From Chrysochromulina tobinii (taxonomy: Eukaryota; Haptophyta; Prymnesiales; Chrysochromulinaceae): a DNA stretch of 11,239 nucleotides. Below, in pieces: positions 1 through 7,151 of this stretch. The translations under genes were made by a program, and so were the position numbers. The stretch covers positions 1 through 11,239 of the forward strand of contig JWZX01000506.1 of assembly GCA_001275005.1 (NCBI GenBank). The letters run 5' to 3'. Within the stretch, counting starts at the first letter, position 1, and each line of letters opens with the position of its first letter. The notes beneath the pieces are model-generated. The model was not told the DNA's origin. It did not search any database and worked only from the letters and a program-made list of their open reading frames with translations.

Positions 1-438
1 TCATCCCCATCTTCTTGATCTTGATCATCGCGGCGCACCGGGGCTTCAACATCGTGCCTTTTCAGGAAGTCTACAGTACGGCAATGCAACACGGCTCCAG
101 GCCGACGACGGGAGCGATCGGGTGCCTGCGCGATGGCTGTTCCGACGGGCCAAGGTGTCGGTAGGGCCTTGCGACCGCCGGCGCCGCGCGTCGAGCACGC
201 GCGGCCCTTCTTCGACGAGTTTTGGCGTTTTGGGCTTGACAAGGGCACGTCAATCGTTTTTGGCCAGGCAACAAGGGCGGCTGGCGCGGCGGCGGCAAGA
301 GTGGTCGAGGGCGTTTTTGCGGTGCGCGCCACACACCCCGTCCTCCATATCTCACGCACGCGCGCGCTCGCGACATACAGGTGTGTCGTCTGCAGACGGG
401 TGGCGGAAGCAGCAGAGGGAGGTGCCTGCAGGGTGTGA
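1..438 (+). other. Possible 3' exons of a membrane-protein gene entering from the left (speculative)
   Basis: From base 3 to the TAG at 162-164 one frame reads a strongly hydrophobic start (IPIFLILIIAA) followed by HRGFNIVPFQEVYS, which looks like the end of a membrane segment. A second frame reads protein-like sequence at about 205-320 (PFFDEFWRFGLDKGTSIVFG and on) and stops at 436-438. The two frames could be joined by a GT-AG intron at 76-154 (79 nt), which gives a continuous reading frame through both segments. I recognise no family. The rest of this stretch is Arg/Ala-rich in every frame, as GC-rich noncoding DNA tends to be. The exon model is inference; the sequence shows only that both segments are open. 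Confidence 0.2.
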
Positions 439-727
439 CAGGCAGGGCGGCAACGGCGCGGGCGGCGGCAGTAGCGAGGCTCGACGAATGCTCGAGGGCG
501 ACGACTGGCGGCCGATGAGGCGAGCGGGAGTTGAGCTCTGAACTGCGCGAGGATGAGGGTTATCGGACTGCGCCTTCATTGCGCTGCAGCACGGGCCCTC
601 TCCCTCGCGTCGGTCATCTCGGCGAGCGCGACGCGGCACCGACCGGCCTCGAGATCCTCGGTCGAGGCGCCTACGTCTCCCCCTCTTTCTCTCCCCCAAT
701 CCCCCATCTTATGCTTGACGCCACGGT

Positions 728-784
728 CGATCTCGAGCCGATTTCCTCTTCGGCGTAAGAGTGGCGCTCATCGGCTCGAGATCG
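728..784. repeat. Perfect 15-bp inverted repeat with nested hairpin
   Basis: Bases 728-742 are the exact reverse complement of 770-784, leaving a 27-nt loop. Inside the loop, CTCTT (746-750) can pair with AAGAG (757-761) around a 6-nt loop, so a two-tier stem is possible in RNA or as a cruciform. Outward, 727/785 would be a G-U wobble in RNA and 725-726/787-788 adds further pairing with 786-787. No coding frame or RNA family was recognised around it. Confidence 0.7.
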
Positions 785-955
785 GCCCGTTACTTCTCAC
801 CTACTTGTTCTCCGAGGGCACGTATGTCAGCACTTATGACGTGGCACCTCTAGATGGACCCCCTCCGTCATCTCCGCCTACTCCCGTCCTCCCCTGCTGG
901 CTTCCGGAGCACATTCGATAGGCTTCCGTATGGTTGTCTGTTGTTTATGTATAGA

Positions 956-975
956 CTTGACTTGACTTGACTTGA
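956..975 (+). repeat. CTTGA pentanucleotide tandem repeat
   Basis: Four exact tandem copies of CTTGA at 956-975, preceded by GA, in the A/T-richer part of the intergenic region. It is a short microsatellite; no function can be read from it. Confidence 0.85.
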
Positions 976-1614
976 AAACACACAGCAAAGACACACAACA
1001 GTCCACAACACGTAAATAGCACAACTGTGAAGACAATACAGGACTACAAGCATCAAAATGAGACACATGCAGGCGGTCAGATCTGAGAAACAGCCTAAAT
1101 AAGAGAAAGAGCGGCGAGACCCATGTATTCACAGCCAATGGTTATACGCCCTAGACACCGGACTTGCGTACATACATTCACACACCAAAACGCAATCACT
1201 GTCACACTGATTCAAATGCGCTCACCCGCACATAACCCGCACACACACTCGTTCAGTAGTGAGTCTCGCAATCAGAGTCAGCACATCCCAAGGGCACATC
1301 CCGGGTCAGTCAGCCCCGGGAGCCCGGGTCTGATACCGACATACCTTGAAACCCGCCATGCATAGCTCCCTTGGCCAAGCTCCCTAGCTGGCACGGTGGA
1401 GAATTCACGGACACACCATGAACACGTCATTGGAACACGTTTACAGAGCAAAACAAAGTTTAAATCACACGTCCGACGCCGACGCATTCACAGACAATTT
1501 CACACTGGATACCTCTCACACCGTGGCGTGTTGCTCGCACAGGGGGTGCGGCATGGACGCGAAGGGCCGCGTGGCGCCACCCGCGTGACCGTGACTGCGC
1601 TGTCGTGGTCGTGT

Positions 1615-1620
1615 CACGTG
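1615..1620. promoter_or_regulatory. CACGTG palindrome upstream of the 1845 gene
   Basis: CACGTG is the E-box/G-box core bound by bHLH and bZIP factors in eukaryotes. It lies about 225 bp before the ATG at 1845, a plausible promoter position. A single hexamer in GC-rich DNA is weak evidence, and the transcription start is unknown. Confidence 0.2.
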
Positions 1621-1795
1621 TGGTGGTGTGGATTGGTGTCGATCCTTTTTTTTTCGGAAAGCCTGTGTTTCTGTGTGAAGCAACTCGGCCGCCACTCTCA
1701 GACTCTTGGTGGTTCACGCAGGTTGATGGTTTCTAAAAGTGGCACAGAAACAGGCATCTCGTGCAAACCGTTTCGGGAGCACACGCGAGCGTTTC

Positions 1796-1828
1796 ATGTT
1801 CGCGGCGCGCCGGCAGCACCACGATTGA
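1796..1828 (+). other. Short upstream ORF before the armadillo-like gene
   Basis: ATG at 1796 opens a 10-codon frame closed by TGA at 1826-1828, in a different frame from the main ATG at 1845 and ending 16 nt before it. If the mRNA begins upstream of 1796, scanning ribosomes would meet this ATG first. Its presence in the transcript is not known. Confidence 0.3.
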
Positions 1829-1844
1829 AACTCTCCGTCTGAGC

Positions 1845-3548
1845 ATGGCGGCAGCACTGCCTCTCGAGACGCGACCATCGTCGCGTAGGATCGCTGGTAT
1901 GTTGCTGCCAAAGGACACAAGTGTTGCAGGTCCCGTTGAGTACGAAATGCCACCTCTGGAGACGATGATCAAAGAGCTGACTAGTGGCACCGAAGCTGCT
2001 CGTCAGACTGCGCTGGCATGGCTGGTCGATCTCATTGATGGTCTGCCCACAGCCGAGCTCCTTTCCGTGTGTGCGGAGCTTCGGGAGAGTGGTGCATGTG
2101 CAATGCTTGTAAAACTGCTTGCTGTGCCCGCGCTGCACGAGGATGCGCTACTCGTCCTTAGCAACATCGCTGCTGACGCTGTCGATGTGCATGCGAAGCA
2201 GACAAGAGAGCTACTTAAGCGTGAAGACGTGATGAATTCGATCTTTCCATATCTATGGACAGAGTCTTACGAATCTGTTCTGTACGCTCTCGCGGCACTC
2301 GTCCACTTTGTTGATGACGTGTCTCAAATTCAAGGTCTGCTTATCGCCTCAGCACGCCTGCGCCTGCAACAAATAGTCGAGGAGGGGGACGACATGCTGG
2401 CAACGTTTGCGACCAGCTGTATCAAACGGATGCCAGAGGCGACTGCTATGGAGAAGGAGGCTGTGCGCGCAGCAGAGGAGCAGAGGGCGGCCTTGGAAGC
2501 GGCTCTGCCGGACACTGAGAGCGAGGGAGAGAAGGCGCGAGCACTCATCCAGTCTCTGGAAAAGATTAAGGCCATGGAAGCAGCTGCGGAAATTGCTGCA
2601 AAAGCAGCTGCGCTGGAAAGAACCACGAGGACGCACGCAGAACGGAGCAGAGATAGAGTGGCTAAAGCAGGAGCAGAACGGGCATCCAAGGCCATTGAAG
2701 AATCTCTAAAGAGGCGCGTGGAGACGGATAGCCGTTCCAATGGTGCTCATCGCGGGCACCAGTCATCACACAGTAGGGCCGGCCTTTTTGCACCGCCTGC
2801 GCGACGGCAAAGCGACGAGGCTGCGCCTCGCACTGCCGCTGAAGTTTGGATCCGGCCGCTGAATGCATTCGAGAGATCAGCGCGCATCTTGGACCCGCAG
2901 GGCAATTTCAAGCCAAACATTCTAAGGCCGTCTGCACTCACGCCGCTCGGCGTGCGAGTTCGCCAACCACCCACTTCTCTACCACCAGACGAACCTCTGT
3001 TGCCTCTGGGCCTCGCTGGCCTTGACCGGCAGGGCTTAAAGGTCGACCACAACGGAAGAATTGTTCCGCCAACCAGTCTGAGCTCACCAAGACCACGGAG
3101 GGCGGCTCTGCTCTCTCGCAGACGCCTTGCTTCACTGGGTTCAAAAATCGATCAGCTGCGCTTCCCCGACCTAACCCGGGCGCACACGCACACGAGCCAT
3201 TTGACATTTGCACAGGGCACAGCAGAAGTCAAGAGGCGTGGAGATCCAAACTTGACGGTGAGCGCCTCCATGCCCACGCTGCCATCTCTTCGGTCCTTGC
3301 AGCACGCTCCAGATACAGAGGCCCACGAGAGCGTGCCCGAGCAGCGCAGGCAGTCACCTCAGCCGATGCGCTCTGAGCAAGAAGCGAAGCGGGAGGCGCT
3401 CGCAGAGGCAAGGCGCAAAGCAGCAGCGCAGGCTGAGGCGCGCCGAGCGGCCAAAGAAGCGGAGGAGATGAAGGAGGCTGCACGCAGGGCGCTCGTAGCC
3501 AAAAAGGATGGCGACGACGACTCGGACGGAGTTGTGGAGGTCTTCTAG
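1845..3548 (+). CDS. Armadillo-like helical / coiled-coil protein, function unknown
   Basis: A single open frame of 567 residues ending at TAG 3546-3548. The ATG at 1845 is the first in frame and has A at -3 and G at +4, a good eukaryotic start context; the frame is open further upstream but has no earlier ATG. Residues ~38-200 are a run of amphipathic helices with leucine spacing like armadillo/HEAT repeats (for example ALHEDALLVLSNIAADAVDV and ESVLYALAALVHFVDD). Residues ~202-292 are an Ala/Glu/Lys/Arg-rich coiled coil. Residues ~293-505 are polar, Pro/Arg/Ser-rich and probably disordered. Residues ~510-555 are a second charged helix rich in Ala, Arg, Glu and Lys, followed by an acidic tail (DGDDDSDGVVEVF). 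This architecture suits a scaffold or cytoskeletal/ciliary adaptor, but that is inference; I recognise no named family. No intron is evident, and no signal peptide or membrane segment is seen. The 3' end is convergent with the minus-strand gene at 3637-3978. Confidence 0.75.
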   Translation: MAAALPLETRPSSRRIAGMLLPKDTSVAGPVEYEMPPLETMIKELTSGTEAARQTALAWLVDLIDGLPTAELLSVCAELRESGACAMLVKLLAVPALHEDALLVLSNIAADAVDVHAKQTRELLKREDVMNSIFPYLWTESYESVLYALAALVHFVDDVSQIQGLLIASARLRLQQIVEEGDDMLATFATSCIKRMPEATAMEKEAVRAAEEQRAALEAALPDTESEGEKARALIQSLEKIKAMEAAAEIAAKAAALERTTRTHAERSRDRVAKAGAERASKAIEESLKRRVETDSRSNGAHRGHQSSHSRAGLFAPPARRQSDEAAPRTAAEVWIRPLNAFERSARILDPQGNFKPNILRPSALTPLGVRVRQPPTSLPPDEPLLPLGLAGLDRQGLKVDHNGRIVPPTSLSSPRPRRAALLSRRRLASLGSKIDQLRFPDLTRAHTHTSHLTFAQGTAEVKRRGDPNLTVSASMPTLPSLRSLQHAPDTEAHESVPEQRRQSPQPMRSEQEAKREALAEARRKAAAQAEARRAAKEAEEMKEAARRALVAKKDGDDDSDGVVEVF

Positions 3549-3636
3549 TCCTGTTTTTTGCTCATAAATATCGAAAGTTGCTCACAAATCGCGCGTCATG
3601 ACACGGCGGCCGCTCGTGCAACCCCACAGCCTTCGC
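3549..3636. other. Convergent intergenic spacer with AT-rich 3' signals
   Basis: The 88 bp between two convergent stop codons must serve the 3' ends of both genes, unless their UTRs overlap. Next to the plus-strand stop is a T-rich run followed by an imperfect direct repeat, TTGCTCATAAATATCG (3559-3574) and TTGCTCACAAATCG (3579-3592). The ATAAAT in the first copy could act as a poly(A) signal, but no experimentally known signal for this lineage can be assigned. Confidence 0.4.
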
Positions 3637-3978
3637 TTAGGAGCCCCATCCACCGGCGTCATCACTCAGAGAGAAGCAAGTATTGAGGAAGGGTGGGCAC
3701 ACGCCCCGGGTCAAGTACTCGTTGGCAATGAGCAGCCCAAAACACGCAAATGATCCAACGGATATCACCGGAATGAGGAGATCACGCTCAGAACTTGGTG
3801 GAGTGGGAGGCTCATCTCTGAGTTTAGGCGCTCCAGGATTGGGCATGCGCAGTGCCTCGCGCACGCCGTCATCATCCTGCATACGGACCAGCGGTAAACG
3901 TGCACGGTCTGAAAGTAAGGTCCGCAACCCAATCGGAGCGTGTAAAGCCATCGTCAAGAACATCACTGCGACGAGCAT
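3637..3978 (-). CDS. Small single-pass membrane protein with possible targeting leader
   Basis: 113 residues, read on the minus strand from ATG at 3978 to TAA at 3637-3639. An in-frame TGA lies two codons before this ATG and there is A at -3, so the start is well defined. Residues 1-14 are hydrophobic (MLVAVMFLTMALHA) and end in a plausible L-H-A signal cleavage site. The next ~20 residues are rich in Arg, Leu and Ser, as in the bipartite leaders of plastid proteins in secondary algae. Residues ~35-65 are polar and Pro-rich, ~66-85 form a transmembrane helix (DLLIPVISVGSFACFGLLIA), and the tail contains CPPFLNTC with Cys 94 and 101, followed by an acidic and Gly-rich end. I do not recognise the family. 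A thylakoid or plastid-envelope protein is possible but inferred. It is divergent from the gene at 4306 and convergent with the one ending at 3548. Codon choice and hydropathy pattern argue that it is real and not a chance frame. Confidence 0.6.
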   Translation of the reverse strand: MLVAVMFLTMALHAPIGLRTLLSDRARLPLVRMQDDDGVREALRMPNPGAPKLRDEPPTPPSSERDLLIPVISVGSFACFGLLIANEYLTRGVCPPFLNTCFSLSDDAGGWGS

Positions 3979-4305
3979 TGTATTTCAGCGTTTTTCTGTG
4001 AATGACAGAAATTGTTTGAAGCGAACTACCCGGTTTAGGCGACCCTCGCAGCTGGCCGACTCATACGCGACACGGACTATTTTGAAGCGCCATCCCCGAG
4101 TCTTTTTGAACCGCCCTTGCTGTAACCGTGCACTTTGGGGGTTTTTGAGCCATTCTCCCTCTGCAAACCTCTGCGTTGGCGTGGCTGACATCTTGAGGCC
4201 CTGGCCGCCCGGTCCGACACCACGGCGACACGGGTGCTCACCCGATCACCCACGGATAGCCCTAAGAAGGTATCCTTCCGACACCCACCAATCTCTACGG
4301 TTGAC
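3979..4305. promoter_or_regulatory. Bidirectional promoter region between divergent genes
   Basis: The 327 bp between two divergent start codons must hold both promoters and both 5' UTRs. I see no TATA box. TTTGAAGCG occurs twice (4014-4022 and 4081-4089), and TTCTGTGAATGACAGAA around 3993-4009 is an imperfect inverted repeat close to the minus-strand start. None of these is a recognised factor site. The regulatory role follows from gene arrangement alone. Confidence 0.45.
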
Positions 4306-6094
4306 ATGGCTAGCGAAGAGCTCGTGCCAATTGAACAGTTCATCTTGCCTGAAGTCGGCCTCACGCTGAAGACCGATTGGCAGAGCATGGGCACTGGAGC
4401 AGCCTACTTTGACGAAGTCCGCGGGGCCCAGCCCTTCCAAATCACCGGGCCGATTCATGTCATGCAATTCCTGAAGGAATGCCAGGCGCGTGATGCCGCG
4501 GCCGGCCTGAAAACTTCTTACTCCGGCTACTTGTCGCCACCGACCCAAATCACCATCCAGGGAGATCGGGCTCGCAAAGCCGGCATCCCGATGAATGCCG
4601 TCTCGTACGCATACTGCTACCCTGTGGACGCGGTGGCGGCCCAGTACCAGCGGCTCATCTGCGAGGAGGCCCGCACCGACTCCTGGCTCTCCTTCCTTAT
4701 GCTGGGCGGATACGCATACTTTGACTCCAAGCGAGAACTCATTTGCACAACTCTTTCGTGCTGACGCCCACGGACGGATGTTCACGCTCACGGGGCCCTT
4801 CGAACCGTCCGAAAAGGCGGTTGCAGCCCTCCGGGACGCGTCGCGGCTACGCAAGATCTCGCTGGCCCCTTATGTGGATGCGGGCTTCTCGCACTTTGCG
4901 TGGATCAATCCTAATGAGAAGCCTGGCGGCTTCAGTATGCTCGCCGACGGCCTCGAGGTGGACAACAACGGCTACTTTTTGTACGAGATGAGCAGCGGGC
5001 GCTTCGACCTGTACCCGCTCGTTCGCAAGGAGTTCCTTGCGAGCTCCGCACAATCCTTGAGCTTGCTGGAGCTGTCCGAAAACTCCGAAAAGGACGGGAA
5101 GGACGACGACAGCGTGAAACGGTCCAAGAACGCGCGAACCTCGAAGTGGCGCAGCACGAGCGCGGCCTTCCAGGAGAAGATGTCGCTCGAGCGCGCCAAG
5201 ACCCTCATGTATAGGCCATCGACCTTCGGCGTGGCTGCTGAGGAGGACCCGAAAGGCGGTCCCGCTAAAATCGACCCTAAGAACTACGTCAATATGCAGG
5301 TGTACAAGCCCACGGGCATGGGTGCCACGGACGCCGCATCGGCGCGGTCCCTGCTGAGCGGCGCGGTGAGCGGGATGAAGGCTCAGGCGTCGCGTAACAG
5401 CGACATGCTGTCGCGTCGTTCGTCAGATAGGAGTTCGGCGCCGCCCTCTCCAATCCCATTCAACCCTGAAGCGGACGGTGGCGGCTCGACCTCTTCAGCG
5501 AGCTATGGAGTGCCGCAGCGACAGCCGCAGCCTGAAACACCAGCACGGCACGTGCCGACACCGTCGCCGTACCTTGCGCCGCCCAAGACGCCCGCAGTGG
5601 CGTCCCCAATCTTCTCAGTGCAAAAGCCGGAGCAGGAGGAAGCCCCCGCTCCAGCCAGCCCCCGCGAGTCGGGAGTTGCCTCATTCTTGGGGCAAGTGAT
5701 GACTGGGCTACGCACGCCGCGTCGGCCGGAGTCGAATCGAGGACCTGGAGTCGAGGACCTGGACGCCTTTCGAGCCGAGATACGCGCCGAGATCAACTCC
5801 CTGAAGTCGGATCAGAGTACGATGCGACCTCAAATCAAGCGGGAGTGTGCGGCGGCGTGGGAGCCCGAGGTGACCAAGCTGCGAGAGCAGATGCAGCGGC
5901 TGCAGATCGACCTACGCGAGTCCAAGGCTGAGAACAAATCGCTGAGGACTCGCGTGGAAATTCTCGAGGAGGACACCAAGGGGCTGAGGGAGCGGGTGCG
6001 CAAAGGCGGAGGAGTCTTCGGGTGCTGCGGTGGTGCGTCCGATGTCGAGGAGCATGTCAGGGAGCCTTCGAGTCCCGCAAATCAGCACATTTGA
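4306..6094 (+). CDS. Unrecognised coiled-coil protein; reading frame shifts +1 near 4740
   Basis: The first in-frame ATG is at 4306 (G at -3, G at +4). The frame runs to TGA 4762-4764 (152 residues), but the protein-like sequence continues in the +1 frame, which stays open to TGA 6092-6094. Skipping one base near CTCATTT (4738-4744) joins DSKREL to FAQLFRADAHGR and would give about 595 residues. Residues ~1-260 look globular and rich in aromatics (for example DSWLSFLMLGGYAYF and FSHFAWINPNEKPGGF); I recognise no family. Residues ~260-360 are charged and polar. Residues ~360-480 are Pro/Ser/Ala-rich and probably disordered. Residues ~482-566 form a coiled coil. Near the C-terminus GVFGCCGG has adjacent Cys 573-574, which could be lipidated (inference). 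The break may be an assembly indel, a short intron, real +1 recoding or a pseudogene; the ~450 intact downstream codons favour an active gene with a sequence error or recoding. Confidence 0.6.
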
Positions 6095-6645
6095 AGGCTC
6101 AGGTTGTTCTCTAATGCTTACTTGTTCAGGTTGTTGACTGTGACTTAATATCGTGGCTCAAAAAAATGGCCCGGTGCATTTTGACATTTGTGATTTGAGC
6201 AGACCGCACACGGCCGGCGAGCCCCGGGCGCACCGCCTCACCGCACCGCCTTCAAACTTTCGGACAACTCTTTCGAGGACACACGCATGTAGTGACGTGT
6301 GAGGTTGTGTCCGAAGACTCCTCCGCCGCCCCCGCCCTCGCCACCCCTGTCTACTGTCTCCACCGCCCCCGCCTCGGCGCCCCCAGCTCGACGACCCCTG
6401 TTTGAGATTGCGTTGTACGTGTTGGTCCGGGTGTGTTGATTAAGTTGTGTCGAAGTTGGACACCGTGATAAGTGAAACTGACCCACCTCTCCTGTGGAGA
6501 GGAAGAGAATAGAAGGCATAGTGTTGTCCTCAGAAGAACCCAGTAAGTCGACAAATACCCGCGCAACACTACTCGCGGCGCTTCGCACACGAGAGAACTC
6601 CGAAGGGGGACTCCGGAGAAATCCCACAGGGAACGAAGAGTCGAA

Positions 6646-6984
6646 GACGCACGCACCGGTAAAAAGACACCGGGGGAGACGGGACACACACAGGCACACG
6701 GACACACAGACGAACCTCACAACCATCCCAACCCACCAACGCACCCGAGCGACCGCGAGACGACCGAATCAGCGGCCGACTCAACGGCCGCAGCCCCGGA
6801 GCCGACCGCTCCCCGCGGCCGACTCGGAGGCTGCCCCCTGCGAACCCGACCCAGCCGCCCCCCGCTCCACCGGGGGGAGCCGGACACACTCACACGCCAG
6901 ACCACACACGAACCCCGGGACGCACACATCGCCACAAACCACCGCACACCTCTCACACCCGATCAAGCGACGCACGCACCGGTA
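6646..6984 (+). repeat. 16-bp exact direct repeat pair
   Basis: GACGCACGCACCGGTA occurs at 6646-6661 and again at 6969-6984, 323 bp apart, both in the T-poor leader upstream of the oxidoreductase-SelD gene. The biased composition raises the chance of repeats somewhat, but 16 exact bases are notable. It could be a repeated cis element or a trace of duplication. Confidence 0.7.
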
Positions 6985-7001
6985 CAACGCGGCTCACACA
7001 G

Positions 7002-7151
7002 ATGAAACGACAAGCGGAACGGGGGGATTCAGACGGTCGGGGTGTACTGTCGGCATTCACAGTCGGCATTCACAGTCGGCATCGGGAGGTCTTCCCGGAC
7101 GCGTCCCGTCTCGCACGGCTGCCACACTCAACGCGCAATCACCGAGGATGA
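7002..7151 (+). other. Upstream ORF ending in ATGA overlap with the oxidoreductase-SelD start
   Basis: ATG at 7002 opens 49 codons closed by TGA at 7149-7151, which overlaps the main ATG (7148-7150) as ATGA. It is the only ATG I find between about 6291 and 7148. If the mRNA starts upstream of 7002, translation of the main protein would need leaky scanning or termination-reinitiation at the overlap. The encoded peptide is Arg/His/Ser-rich, with no recognisable fold. Whether it lies in the transcript is not known. Confidence 0.35.
7049..7082 (+). repeat. 13-bp tandem repeat in the leader
   Basis: GTCGGCATTCACA is present in two full copies plus an 8-bp partial third copy (7049-7061, 7062-7074, 7075-7082). 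The array lies about 70 bp before the start codon at 7148, inside the upstream ORF. It could be a regulatory repeat or simple slippage. Confidence 0.85.

Larger units (their letters stand above)
439..1844. other. Intergenic region with no supportable gene
   Basis: Every open frame here is short and of low-complexity or Arg/Ser/Pro-rich composition, with no recognisable domain. Composition changes at about 910: the left part is GC-rich, while about 920-1500 is visibly richer in A and T. The region holds a perfect 15-bp inverted repeat (728-784), a run of CTTGA pentamers (956-975), CA-rich DNA at about 1170-1260, three CCCGGG sites at 1299-1327 and a T9 tract (1646-1654). The last few hundred bases should contain the promoter and 5' UTR of the gene starting at 1845. 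A CACGTG hexamer lies at 1615-1620, and a short upstream ORF (1796-1828, 10 codons plus stop) lies just before the gene's ATG, in another frame. Confidence 0.6.
6095..7147. other. Intergenic region and T-depleted 5' leader of the oxidoreductase-SelD gene
   Basis: After the stop at 6094 comes an A/T-richer 3' flank with TCAGGTTGTT repeated at 6099-6108 and 6126-6135. From about 6500 to 7020 the plus strand is rich in A, C and G and nearly free of T: a hand count gives about 21 T in 6601-7020 (roughly 5%). Because every stop codon needs T, this leaves a long open frame from 6494 to the real start at 7148. That frame contains no ATG and reads as His/Thr/Arg/Pro low-complexity sequence, so I treat it as noncoding leader or promoter. 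It also holds a 16-bp exact direct repeat and a 13-bp tandem repeat. Confidence 0.65.

Noticed and set aside
728-784. SECIS element
   Set aside because: The stem lacks the ATGA / AA / GA core arrangement of eukaryotic SECIS elements and no selenoprotein gene precedes it.
553-921. 122-residue plus-strand frame upstream of the armadillo-like gene
   Set aside because: Ser/Pro/Arg-rich with no domain or convincing start context, and it crosses the 15-bp inverted repeat.
3683-4369. 228-residue plus-strand frame
   Set aside because: It lies antisense to the better supported 113-residue membrane protein and runs into the next gene in the wrong frame; its translation is Arg/Ser/Pro-rich without domain features.
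4762-4764. TGA read as selenocysteine in the 4306 gene
   Set aside because: Continuing in the same frame past this TGA gives unrelated Arg/Pro-rich sequence, while the +1 frame gives coherent protein, so a frame change explains it better.
6238-6744. 168-residue minus-strand frame
   Set aside because: Composition is that of reversed CA-rich repeats (Cys/Val, then Gly runs), with no domain. It is the complement of the T-poor leader.
6494-7147. Stop-free frame that would extend the oxidoreductase-SelD protein by 218 residues at its N-terminus
   Set aside because: It contains no ATG, reads as His/Thr/Arg/Pro low-complexity sequence, and its openness is explained by the near absence of T on this strand.
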